Assembly: GCA_910588035.1 (NCBI GenBank)
Contig: CAJUPY010000040.1
Coordinates: forward strand, 1-11,684
Direction: 5' to 3'
Origin: an uncultured Muribaculaceae bacterium
GTDB taxonomy: Bacteria > Bacteroidota > Bacteroidia > Bacteroidales > Muribaculaceae
Length of the DNA stretch: 11,684 nt
Position 1 is the first letter of the stretch. The number at the start of each line of letters is the position of its first letter. This document shows, in pieces, positions 1 to 6,052 of the stretch. The notes beneath the pieces were generated by a model. It did no database searches, was not told the DNA's origin, and saw only the letters and a program-made list of their open reading frames with translations. The position numbers and the translations under genes are program-made.

Positions 1-788
1 ACCATCATCACACCCATTGCAAGTTCGGCGATGAAAGTGGCAAAGCCGATTTTCGCCATGTATCCGGTGTTTCTGATAGATAGCCTGAGAGACTTCACCG
101 TGAGGCGAAGAGGATAGAACTTCAGTTTGTCGGAAAAAAACAGGAAATAAGCCACGACCATAATTCCGGCTACGAAACATGATATGGATGTGGCTATTGA
201 AGCTCCCTTTATGCCCAGTCCGAGAGGGAAGACCATGTACCAGTCAAGGAGAATATTAAGAACCGCTCCCACAATCTGCACGCTCATTGCGTATCGCGGA
301 GATCCGTCAAGCCTGATAAGCATCATTCCGGCACATTGCAGATAGAAGAACATCAGTCCCGGGAGCAACCATAACAGATAGTCGGTGGCAAGATCTTCAA
401 GAAGAGGACTGCAACCGAGCAGATACAGCAGCGGACGGGTGAACAGCAATGAACACAGGATGACCGCTCCGAATATAATAGCTCCGGCAATATATGCCTG
501 AGTCATTATGATTCTTGCCGCTTTCACGTTTCCTTCGGCCAGTCGGATGCCACCGATGACAGATGCCCCGATACCGAACATCAAACCTATGCCGGTACAA
601 ATCAGGAAGAGTGGTGCCACGATATTTATGGCGGCAAGTGCATTACTGCCCACTCCATGACCGACAAACATGCCGTCGCATATGTTAAGTGCCGAATTAA
701 AGAACATGCCTATCAGAGTAGGGAAAAACATAGCCATGAAAAGCGTTCTGATTTTCCCGTTTCCGAAATCAAGTTTATCTCTTTCCAT
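1..788 (-). CDS. MATE family multidrug/Na+ efflux transporter, N-terminal part (3' end outside the window)
   Basis: The reading frame begins at an ATG whose complement lies at 786-788 and stays open for 262 codons to the left edge, so the C-terminal part of a roughly 440-460 residue family protein is missing. The protein is very hydrophobic, with about six membrane segments visible. It shows the family's N-terminal pattern: FFPTLIGMFFNSALNICDGM, then FVGHGVGSNALAAINIVAPL, then a glycine-rich LMFGIGASVIGG stretch and IRLAEGN. MATE proteins export cationic drugs or metabolites across the inner membrane using Na+ or H+ gradients; the substrate cannot be read from this fragment. It diverges from an AraC-type regulator, a common arrangement for regulated exporters, and its own promoter lies 20-50 bp upstream. 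Subfamily (MepA-like or DinF-like) is uncertain. Confidence 0.93.
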   Translation of the reverse strand, partial: MERDKLDFGNGKIRTLFMAMFFPTLIGMFFNSALNICDGMFVGHGVGSNALAAINIVAPLFLICTGIGLMFGIGASVIGGIRLAEGNVKAARIIMTQAYIAGAIIFGAVILCSLLFTRPLLYLLGCSPLLEDLATDYLLWLLPGLMFFYLQCAGMMLIRLDGSPRYAMSVQIVGAVLNILLDWYMVFPLGLGIKGASIATSISCFVAGIMVVAYFLFFSDKLKFYPLRLTVKSLRLSIRNTGYMAKIGFATFIAELAMGVMM

Positions 789-807
789 ACAGTTGTTATT
801 TGAGTGT

Positions 808-838
808 GCAAAGTTACAGCCAATTCAAGAATTATGAA
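808..838 (-). promoter_or_regulatory. Promoter of the MATE gene
   Basis: Read on the minus strand, TAACTTTGC (808-816) matches the Bacteroidota -7 consensus TAnnTTTG. A TTC at 836-838, 19 nt upstream, is a near match to the -33 TTG. The predicted transcript start is around 801-804, giving a leader of roughly 15 nt before the ATG at 788. Confidence 0.65.
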
Positions 839-846
839 TGGTATAA

Positions 847-897
847 ATCTGCACAATTCGGGTACTTTTTATAACTAAAATTGCTCATCTGCCCAAT
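847..897. repeat. Two 11-bp direct repeats, candidate AraC-type operator
   Basis: ATCTGCACAAT (847-857) and ATCTGCCCAAT (887-897) differ at one base and lie exactly 40 bp apart, about four helical turns. The first is just upstream of the -33 region of the MATE promoter. The second lies between the -33 and -7 boxes of the AraC-type gene. AraC-family proteins typically bind paired direct half-sites, so activation of the transporter together with autorepression is a reasonable guess. Confidence 0.4.
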
Positions 898-912
898 CAT
901 ATGTAACTTTGC
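881..912 (+). promoter_or_regulatory. Promoter of the AraC-type regulator
   Basis: TTG (881-883), a 20-nt spacer, and TAACTTTGC (904-912) form a near-consensus Bacteroidota promoter. The box lies so close to the gene that the first possible in-frame start (TTG at 909) falls inside it. This rules out that start and supports translation from the ATG at 927 or 930 with a leader of only about 10 nt. Confidence 0.75.
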
Positions 913-926
913 AGAAAGAACTTGAT

Positions 927-1802
927 ATGATGAAAGGAAAAATATCTTCAGGGAGAGCCCCGCATTTTCACATCGGTGCAATAGATGCGAACACCTGGGA
1001 AGTAAAACAGATGCTTCCGGTGGATGGCTGTATCATATTGTTTTGCGAACGTGGAGAGATGGAAATCACAAGCAACTCCAGCCGATGTGTCATGCACTCC
1101 GGAGATATGGCCTTCATTGTATTCGACATCGTAACTGTTCTGACCAGGATGTCGGACGATTTTTTGGCAAAATTCATCTCCGTTGACTTTGACACCGCTC
1201 AGGATTTATTCTTCCTCATCACCTCCAACCGGTTTTGGGAGTACATTTACTCATCACCGGTTTTTACGTTGGGTAGAGATGCGCGTGTCATGGCGAAACG
1301 CTGGTTCGCTTCGGTTGAATGGCTTAATGCCAAATGTTCGGGGGACACTGCTGAAAAGGTGATGCGTAATGAGGTGGAGAATTTCATGATGTTAATATCT
1401 GAATTTGCGGAATCTCATTTCGTTGCGCTCGGAACAAATCACACAAAAAACAGAGCATGGCTGATTTCCAGTATTTTTCTTGGATTGCTCAACCGATACT
1501 ATACCAGTCACCACGATGTGGCTTTCTATGCAAGCAAACTCAATATATCGCCCAATTACCTGAATATAATTTCCAAACGGGTTTTAGGCGTTTCTGCAAA
1601 GGAACAGATAAACATCCAATTAGGGCTGGTGATTAAAATGTTGCTTGATACGACTGAACTGACCGTGAAGGAAATCGCGGAAAGGTTGAATTACGATGAT
1701 CCATCATATCTATGCCGTATATTCAGGAAGCAGACCGGACTATCTCCAATACAATACAGGAATAAGGCCCAACACTCCGCCAATGACATGAATGTTCATT
1801 AA
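927..1802 (+). CDS. AraC family transcriptional regulator
   Basis: This 291-aa DNA-binding protein (from the ATG at 927) has an N-terminal cupin-like sensing region (about residues 12-100, with FHIGAIDANTWEVKQ and SRCVMHSGDMAFI), a helical linker, and a C-terminal AraC/XylS domain. Two helix-turn-helix units are visible: VAFYASKLNISPNYLNIISK near residues 198-217, and LTVKEIAERLNYDDPSYLCR followed by IFRKQTGLSPIQYR near 245-278. The second is the classic family signature. The length is normal for the family. The frame is open further upstream to a TTG at 909, but that codon lies in the promoter, so 927 or the adjacent ATG at 930 is preferred. It probably controls the divergent MATE gene and itself; the effector is unknown. 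Confidence 0.93.
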   Translation: MMKGKISSGRAPHFHIGAIDANTWEVKQMLPVDGCIILFCERGEMEITSNSSRCVMHSGDMAFIVFDIVTVLTRMSDDFLAKFISVDFDTAQDLFFLITSNRFWEYIYSSPVFTLGRDARVMAKRWFASVEWLNAKCSGDTAEKVMRNEVENFMMLISEFAESHFVALGTNHTKNRAWLISSIFLGLLNRYYTSHHDVAFYASKLNISPNYLNIISKRVLGVSAKEQINIQLGLVIKMLLDTTELTVKEIAERLNYDDPSYLCRIFRKQTGLSPIQYRNKAQHSANDMNVH

Positions 1803-1923
1803 TATTCTGATATGGGGCAAATATAGAAAACGCCTGTTCAGAACCACTCCCACGGTTTCAATTCAATTCCACCATTCTAAAATTGAGAGTGTGCGTAGAA
1901 GAACATCAGTTGTCGTGCTGAAC

Positions 1924-1955
1924 TTGGTGAAAATTACGAAATTTTCGTAATTTTG
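1924..1955 (+). promoter_or_regulatory. Promoter of the P-loop kinase gene
   Basis: TTG (1924-1926) and TAATTTTG (1948-1955) match the -33 and -7 elements, with a 21-nt spacer that is slightly long. The predicted start near 1960 leaves a leader of about 65 nt before the ATG at 2026. The spacer and the -7 box are covered by a long palindrome annotated separately. Confidence 0.6.
1930..1954. promoter_or_regulatory. Perfect palindrome over the core promoter, candidate operator
   Basis: AAAATTACGAAA (1930-1941) and TTTCGTAATTTT (1943-1954) are exact reverse complements around the single base at 1942. The palindrome fills the spacer and includes all but the last base of the -7 box, the position expected for a dimeric repressor that blocks RNA polymerase. 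It could also act at the DNA-structure level. It is unlikely to be an RNA terminator because it precedes the transcript start and is AT-rich. Confidence 0.5.
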
Positions 1956-2025
1956 TGGTCGGGTGAGATATCCATGTCGAATTTACGTTATGATCACCGG
2001 TTTCTAAACAACCAGATATGGAAAA

Positions 2026-2517
2026 ATGATGAAGAAAGTTCTTGTGATAGGATGTCCCGGAGCAGGAAAGAGTACATTTGCAAGAAAACTTTCGGCAAAG
2101 GCTCGTCTTCCGCTCTATTATCTGGACATGATCTGGCATCGTCCGGATAAGACCACTGTGGGCAGAGAGACATTTGTTGAGGAGCTGAAAAAAATAATCG
2201 GATGCGACGAGTGGATTATTGACGGCACTTATCTTCACACGTTGCCCATGAGGCTTGAACATTGCGACACGGTCGTGTTGTTTGACATTCCGGTAAACAT
2301 CTGTCTTGAAGGTGCCCGCCGGCGAATCGGCAAGCCTCGCGAGGATATGCCCTGGATAGAAACGGAACTGGATCATGAGTTCTATCGATGGATAGTTGAT
2401 TTTCCTGAAAAGCAGATGCCAATTATCAACGACCTGCTTTGTGCATTCAGTAAAAAGCTGAATATCATAAGATTGAAGTCGCGGTATGAGGCAGATGACT
2501 TTATAAATTCCATATAA
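2026..2517 (+). CDS. Small P-loop NTPase, adenylate kinase-like (FlaR/topology-modulation type)
   Basis: This 163-aa protein starts MMKKVLVIGCPGAGKSTFAR, with a Walker A motif GCPGAGKS at residues 9-16. Next come LDMIWHRPD (33-41) and WIIDGTYLHTLPMRLEHCDT (63-82), then VVLFDIP and an arginine-rich helix GARRRIGK (96-103) resembling the lid of nucleoside kinases. This arrangement is typical of a widespread family of cytosolic P-loop proteins annotated as 'topology modulation protein' or 'adenylate kinase-like'. They probably phosphorylate a small molecule, but the substrate is not established. Two adjacent ATGs are possible starts (2026 and 2029); a GGAAAA stretch just upstream is better spaced for the second. 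It heads a plus-strand run that includes the unknown 328-aa gene and the AlkD-like gene. Confidence 0.87.
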   Translation: MMKKVLVIGCPGAGKSTFARKLSAKARLPLYYLDMIWHRPDKTTVGRETFVEELKKIIGCDEWIIDGTYLHTLPMRLEHCDTVVLFDIPVNICLEGARRRIGKPREDMPWIETELDHEFYRWIVDFPEKQMPIINDLLCAFSKKLNIIRLKSRYEADDFINSI

Positions 2518-2524
2518 AGAAACA

Positions 2525-2614
2525 ATGGGAGATTTGAGTGATACGTTTTCTCACAACGGTAACGGAGCCGATGATAACACGCTCAGCAACCGCAATTTCC
2601 GCGGCTTCAATTAA
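2525..2614 (+). CDS. Possible small ORF of 29 codons, unrecognised
   Basis: An ATG seven bases after the kinase stop opens a frame encoding MGDLSDTFSHNGNGADDNTL followed by SNRNFRGFN and TAA. It ends 12 bases before the next gene. The codons look protein-like (many NNC and few rare codons), and it fills almost the whole gap between two co-oriented genes. No family is recognised, no convincing ribosome binding site is visible, and the peptide is hydrophilic with no membrane segment. It may be a real small protein, the C-terminal scrap of a lost gene, or chance. Confidence 0.25.
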   Translation: MGDLSDTFSHNGNGADDNTLSNRNFRGFN

Positions 2615-2626
2615 CCAGATGGCATA

Positions 2627-3613
2627 ATGAAAAAAATTTTTGAAATAGACGATCTTACGGAATTACGTGAATATCTGTCGGACAGACCCGATGTCGATGA
2701 ATTGCGTGAAGAACTGTATTCATGTTTTCTTAAATATTCGCAATATGAGAATGCCGTTGAATGGAACAGGGCGGTAAGAGTTTGCGAGGCACTTGCCATC
2801 ATCGGTTGGGGTACATATGAACCGGTGGAAGCAATAAAAGGAGTCTATTTTAATGGCGATCCTGAGACATATTTCATCAATCGACATGCCACACCACGTT
2901 TTTTCAATGCTGTCTGGTCGAAGCGGAAAGATGGTGTCGCTATTGACTATGGATTGTCGTTTTTCCACGGAACTCACGATAATCCGTTGTCTGAACCAAT
3001 CAGATTGTCCAGACAGGTCGGAGAGTCGCGGAATGTCACGTTGTGCAGTCAGAGAAACTGGATACCCAAGAATCCGATTCGCATTGTCCGTGGAATCGCT
3101 AATTGTTACAAAACGTCAGAATCTCTGATAGAAAGCATCGAAAAGGAACTGATTCCTGAGCTTGACAAACGTATGCGTCCTGAATTATATGGTGCTGCCA
3201 TTGACACAATAATACTTAATCTTTCATTCAGTTTCTACGATAACTACCACTGCAAAACCAACTATATCATTGCCGATGAAGCATTGAAGCTGAAATCCTG
3301 TGACCTCTATTCCAAATTGCGCGAAATGTATTCGGAAAAAGAGATTGAAGACAACGGCTACTATCTGAGACCCCGTTTCTCATTCGGTCCATTCCGTTCG
3401 GCAACAGGTACTATACGTGTCAATATAGTTTTTGAAAAGGAGTTCAGTCTATTGTCAGTTGAAGAGCAAAAACACTTGTTTGGCGAATTTATCATTCAGG
3501 CGGTTGAACATGTGGTAAAACGCTTGGAGCGTAAAATCGATTATGCTTTGCGGGTGATGAATTCTGATTTCAGATCTATTGTGGTTTCGTGGTGTAGAAA
3601 TGATTTCATATGA
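2627..3613 (+). CDS. Hypothetical protein, 328 aa, family not recognised
   Basis: This is a complete open frame of normal length starting MKKIFEIDDLTELREYLSDR. The first 60 or so residues look helical and charged. A mixed central part follows, including YFINRHATPRFFNAVWSKRK near 82-101 and IDYGLSFFHGTHDNPLSEP near 106-124. The C-terminal third contains a beta-rich block (PRFSFGPFRSATGTIRVNIV near 249-268) and a long amphipathic helix (FIIQAVEHVVKRLERKIDYA near 288-307). There is no signal peptide or membrane segment, so it is probably cytosolic. No catalytic motif is identifiable. It lies between the P-loop kinase and the AlkD-like gene on the same strand, with 35 bases before the latter and no clear promoter between them, so co-transcription is likely. 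A role in repair, or as an immunity or antitoxin-like protein, is speculation. Confidence 0.8.
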   Translation: MKKIFEIDDLTELREYLSDRPDVDELREELYSCFLKYSQYENAVEWNRAVRVCEALAIIGWGTYEPVEAIKGVYFNGDPETYFINRHATPRFFNAVWSKRKDGVAIDYGLSFFHGTHDNPLSEPIRLSRQVGESRNVTLCSQRNWIPKNPIRIVRGIANCYKTSESLIESIEKELIPELDKRMRPELYGAAIDTIILNLSFSFYDNYHCKTNYIIADEALKLKSCDLYSKLREMYSEKEIEDNGYYLRPRFSFGPFRSATGTIRVNIVFEKEFSLLSVEEQKHLFGEFIIQAVEHVVKRLERKIDYALRVMNSDFRSIVVSWCRNDFI

Positions 3614-3648
3614 GAAGATGTGTAATTGCTTGATAATATTTTAATCTT

Positions 3649-4389
3649 ATGATTTATGCTTCTGACATAGAGCTGGCATTGACGAGTATGGCAGATGACC
3701 GCCAGGCCCGGCAATTGCTGCGTTTTTTCAAGACCGCCCCGGGAGAATATGGAGAGGGTGACAGGTTCATCGGACTTCGGAATCCGCAAGTTCGGCTGGT
3801 TGTGAAAGAGACATGGAGAGACACTCTGCTGCCGGAGATTGTCAAACTCGTTCAATCACCACTTCATGAGGTGCGGTTATGCGGTTTGTTGATAATGGTG
3901 GAGCAATATATCCGGGCAATGAAAAAGAAAGATGCCGGTCAGATGACCGAGATATTTAATGCATACACGTCACTTCATTGTCGCATAAACAATTGGGACT
4001 TGGTAGATTTGTCAGCAATCAAAATTGTCGGCAACCACGAACGTCTTAATCCACATGTCACCATTATGGACAATTGGATAAAGGCTGAAGGACACAGCAT
4101 GTGGCAGCAGCGCATAGCTATGGTCAGCACATGGATTCTGACACGTCATGATCGTCCCGACATCTGTTTTCGCCGTGCCAAAGAATTGGTCGGGAGTCAC
4201 CACGACCTGCTGCATAAGGCCGCCGGATGGATGCTCCGCGAAACATGGAAGAGGGGTTACAGGGATGAATTAAGAGATTTTCTTGAAGAAAATGTTGGAG
4301 AGATGCCCTCTGTCATGCTAAGCTATGCCAGTGAACAGATGTCGAAAGACGAACGGTGTTTCTGGCAATCAAAACGGAACAGAAGATGA
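3649..4389 (+). CDS. DNA alkylation repair protein, AlkD-like (HEAT-like repeat glycosylase fold)
   Basis: This 246-aa protein carries the family signature FFKTAPGEYGEGDRFIGLRN (residues 26-45), then helical HEAT-like repeats, NNWDLVDLSA (114-123), and HDLLHKAAGWMLRE (185-198) followed by MPSVMLSYASE. AlkD enzymes excise bulky or positively charged alkylated purines (3-methyladenine, 7-methylguanine) from DNA without base flipping. The key residues of Bacillus cereus AlkD, W109, D113 and W187, correspond by spacing (4 and 78 residues) to W116, D120 and W194 here, so the active site seems intact. Length and start (MIYASDIELALTSMADDRQA) fit the family. It is the last gene of the plus-strand run and converges on the GNAT gene at 4936-4457. 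No strong terminator was found in the 67 bases between them. Confidence 0.94.
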   Translation: MIYASDIELALTSMADDRQARQLLRFFKTAPGEYGEGDRFIGLRNPQVRLVVKETWRDTLLPEIVKLVQSPLHEVRLCGLLIMVEQYIRAMKKKDAGQMTEIFNAYTSLHCRINNWDLVDLSAIKIVGNHERLNPHVTIMDNWIKAEGHSMWQQRIAMVSTWILTRHDRPDICFRRAKELVGSHHDLLHKAAGWMLRETWKRGYRDELRDFLEENVGEMPSVMLSYASEQMSKDERCFWQSKRNRR

Positions 4390-4456
4390 ACTCTTTCTGT
4401 TGTGGCGACACGTGTGTCTGTATTCCTGATCCCTTCTGATCAACCGGGTCTCTGGC

Positions 4457-4936
4457 TCATGACTGTTGGGGTGGAATATGTTTTGCAAGATAAACCATAT
4501 CTCGTAGCCGGACACCTTCCTCTATTATCGGAAAGGGATAGTTCTCAGTAAAAAAACCGGGTATTTTATGCGATGTGTGGTATCCGCATGATTTGTAGAA
4601 ACGGAGTGTGGACGGAGTCTCTCCGGTTCCGAGTATGATGGTTTTGCCGGGATAAAGTGTCTCAACGAAGTGGAGCATGGAATGTCCGATGCCATGGCGT
4701 TGCATGTCGTGGCGGACTGCAAGGTTCTTGATCTCGATCAGGCCATCGCATTCGGGCATTACTGCACAAACCGCCACTATTTCATCACAAAGCAGACCTA
4801 CATAGACCTTACATGACTGAATGTAGCGTGCGATCATCGTTTCAGATTCATCGCCAATGAGGAGCAGGTTCATAATATCGTCAGTATTTCCCAAATATGC
4901 ATGTACCGAGATTGAATATTCAGATTGATATGTCAT
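4457..4936 (-). CDS. GNAT family N-acetyltransferase
   Basis: This 159-aa protein has the GNAT fold signature. IEIKNLAVRHDMQRHGIGHS (residues 67-86) provides strand 4 and the acetyl-CoA pyrophosphate loop Q79-R-H-G82-I-G84, and STLRFYKSCGYHTSHKIPGF (109-128) is motif B. It would transfer an acetyl group from acetyl-CoA to an amine in the cytosol; the substrate cannot be inferred. Start ATG (complement 4934-4936) lies about 20 bases after a good -7 box, leaving a short leader, and length is normal. It converges on the AlkD-like gene and diverges from a second, only distantly similar GNAT at 5254. It appears to be a single-gene unit. Confidence 0.92.
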   Translation of the reverse strand: MTYQSEYSISVHAYLGNTDDIMNLLLIGDESETMIARYIQSCKVYVGLLCDEIVAVCAVMPECDGLIEIKNLAVRHDMQRHGIGHSMLHFVETLYPGKTIILGTGETPSTLRFYKSCGYHTSHKIPGFFTENYPFPIIEEGVRLRDMVYLAKHIPPQQS

Positions 4937-4958
4937 GGAGTTGTCGATATATTCATTT

Positions 4959-4990
4959 GCAAATATACAGAATGAATTTGGTAGATGAAA
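4959..4990 (-). promoter_or_regulatory. Promoter of the GNAT gene on the minus strand
   Basis: On the minus strand, TATATTTGC (4959-4967) matches the -7 consensus exactly, and TTTC (4987-4990), 19 nt upstream, resembles the -33 element. The -7 box overlaps a 10-bp palindrome, ATTTGCAAAT (4955-4964). Confidence 0.65.
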
Positions 4991-5143
4991 ATGGGATAAT
5001 CTACAGCGCCCGACTTTACACTGTATTTTTTTTCAATCGGGGTGTCGCACTCAAAATTCAGATCAGTTTGGTGAGTCGTTGAGTTTTTTAATACATGTCG
5101 GTCAGAGTTTCATGACATGAGCATCAAAAACTAAAAAAAAATG
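4991..5143. other. Intergenic stretch without an identified gene
   Basis: This is the middle part of the 317-bp spacer between the two divergent GNAT genes. It is AT-rich, with T-runs at 5024-5033 and 5084-5090 and an A-run at 5132-5141. A pentamer inverted repeat, CTCAA/TTGAG, precedes the second T-run but is too weak to call a terminator, and no gene points into it. No convincing coding frame, RNA gene or repeat is seen. Confidence 0.6.
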
Positions 5144-5152
5144 TAATTTTGC
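5144..5152 (+). promoter_or_regulatory. -7 box of the RimJ/RimL-type GNAT gene
   Basis: TAATTTTGC fits the Bacteroidota -7 consensus. No TTG is found at the proper distance upstream, where the sequence is A-rich, so the -33 element is weak or absent. It implies a leader of about 95 nt before the ATG at 5254. The longest frame of this gene begins at a TTG (5149) inside this box and is therefore not the true start. Confidence 0.55.
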
Positions 5153-5172
5153 AGGCCGGTAGGCTATTGCAT

Positions 5173-5203
5173 CGGTCTCTCCAATGGTATCGGGGGAGTG
5201 CCG
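5173..5203 (+). promoter_or_regulatory. Possible leader hairpin with an 11-codon upstream ORF
   Basis: CTCTCC (5177-5182) can pair with GGGGAG (5193-5198), including one G-U pair, and CGG (5173-5175) with CCG (5201-5203) across a small internal loop. An ATG in the loop (5184) opens a frame, MVSGECRSANQ, ending at 5219, 34 bases before the GNAT start. Either could affect translation of the GNAT gene. No known riboswitch is recognised. Confidence 0.25.
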
Positions 5204-5253
5204 GTCGGCAAACCAATAAAAGCAGAAAAATAGATCAATTTGAAATCGTTGTT

Positions 5254-5772
5254 ATGATTGAGACCGAAAGACTTATGCTGAGACCGTGGACCGCAGATGA
5301 CGCCGCCTCGCTTTACAAGTATGCCTCTGACTCACGTGTGAGCGAGTTGGCTTTGTGGCCTACACACACGTCGGTCATGATGAGCAAAGATGTAATTGAA
5401 AATATCTTTATGCCTAATCCTTATTGTTTTGCAGTCGTGCTGAAAGAGAATGGAGAACCTGTTGGGTGTGTTGGTCTTGTTCCTGTCGGTGACGAACATC
5501 ACGAAATGGAGTGTTCAGAGAGGGAGGTTGGATATTGGATCGGGCGTCCATATTGGAATGCGGGTCTGACAACTGAGGCGTTAAAGGGGCTGATTGCCTA
5601 TTGTTGTAAGTCTATGAATTTGTCTTCATTGCTTATAACAAACGATGACCGTAACATCGCTTCGAAACGGGTGGCGGAAAAATGTGGTTTCCGGTTGGTT
5701 GACACCTATTCTTTTGATGGTGTCAAAAGCAATGCTTACCGATTGAACTTAAAAAGCATAAGTAACATTTGA
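5254..5772 (+). CDS. GNAT family N-acetyltransferase, RimJ/RimL-like
   Basis: This 172-aa protein begins IETERLMLRPWTADDAASLY, the usual opening of RimJ/RimL-type acetyltransferases. EVGYWIGRPYWNAGLTTEAL (residues 91-110) is the acetyl-CoA binding block with the WxxGLxTEA pattern, and NDDRNIASKRVAEKCGF (130-146) is the conserved NxxSxxVxEKxGF region. Members acetylate ribosomal protein N-termini or small amines; which applies here is unknown. The ATG at 5254 gives the family's standard N-terminus; the 35 extra residues possible upstream (from a TTG at 5149) lie in the promoter and leader and look non-coding. The last codons (SISNI) overlap the META-domain remnant that follows, so the C-terminal tail may have been altered by the event that truncated that gene. 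Confidence 0.92.
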   Translation: MIETERLMLRPWTADDAASLYKYASDSRVSELALWPTHTSVMMSKDVIENIFMPNPYCFAVVLKENGEPVGCVGLVPVGDEHHEMECSEREVGYWIGRPYWNAGLTTEALKGLIAYCCKSMNLSSLLITNDDRNIASKRVAEKCGFRLVDTYSFDGVKSNAYRLNLKSISNI

Positions 5773-6022
5773 TGATGAGGATAATACATTCAGCCTTTCT
5801 ACGGACTGCAACATGATTAACGGCGAGTTTGACGTGGCAGACGATACCCTCCCCTTTAAATACTTGATTGTCACCGAAATGGCCTGCGATGATATGATTG
5901 TGGAACAAAATATGCCGCGCCTCATCAATGACCCCACAGTTTATGCCATGTGTCATGGAGACGCACTTGCAGTCATTGCCCCTTATGTAGGGTCTGCCAG
6001 ATTTATTAAGGCCCGAATTTAA
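5762..6022 (+). pseudogene. Truncated META (HslJ-like) domain protein remnant
   Basis: The frame is open from just after a TAA at 5759-5761 and reads VTFDDEDNTFSLSTDCNMIN, then GEFDVADDTLPFKYLIVTEM with ACDDMIVEQN, then YAMCHGDALAVI and a C-terminal GSARFIKARI. This follows the META-domain consensus in order (ltFd..nrfsg..GCNrinGsY, LtFgp..sTrMACpdm..E..f, Y.i.GdtLtL, F.R). The first 20-25 residues of the domain and any lipoprotein signal peptide are missing, and the GCN and TRMAC signatures are changed to DCN and TEMAC. META proteins in Bacteroidota are usually secreted lipoproteins linked to stress tolerance. The only internal start (ATG 5813) would produce a 69-aa half domain with no visible ribosome binding site. 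A broken gene is the best reading; the antisense frame over the same region looks non-coding. Confidence 0.7.
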
Positions 6023-6030
6023 TGTATTCC

Positions 6031-6052
6031 AAGAGGGTGTTGACACCCTCTT
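6031..6052. terminator. Hairpin between convergent units (metH end)
   Basis: AAGAGGGTGT (6031-6040) and ACACCCTCTT (6043-6052) are perfectly complementary around TG; in RNA this would be a 9-bp stem with a TTGA-type tetraloop. It overlaps the metH stop codon (6051-6053) and lies 9 bases after the META remnant. There is no long T tract on either side (CTTTT follows on the plus strand), so it may act in both directions or protect 3' ends rather than be a strict intrinsic terminator. Confidence 0.6.

Noticed and set aside
1953..2150. Frame with ATG at 1974 (MSNLRYDHRFLNNQIWKN) overlapping the kinase start
   Set aside because: Most of it lies inside the well-supported kinase gene in another frame, and its start is in the short leader with no ribosome binding site.
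1906..2376. 156-codon minus-strand frame across the kinase gene
   Set aside because: It is antisense to a gene with a clear Walker A motif, and its own translation shows no recognisable pattern.
4390..4456. Search for a terminator between the convergent AlkD and GNAT genes
   Set aside because: Only GACAC/GTGTC with a 2-nt loop is present, too short to support a terminator call.
4955..4964. Palindrome ATTTGCAAAT at the GNAT promoter as an operator
   Set aside because: It is mostly explained by the TTTGC end of the -7 box and is too short to claim as a separate site.
5051..5090. CTCAA/TTGAG inverted repeat followed by a T-run in the GNAT spacer
   Set aside because: The stem is five bases with a loop of about 25, and no plus-strand gene precedes it to be terminated.
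5723..6046. 107-codon minus-strand frame over the META remnant
   Set aside because: Its translation is unpatterned, while the plus-strand frame follows the META consensus in order.
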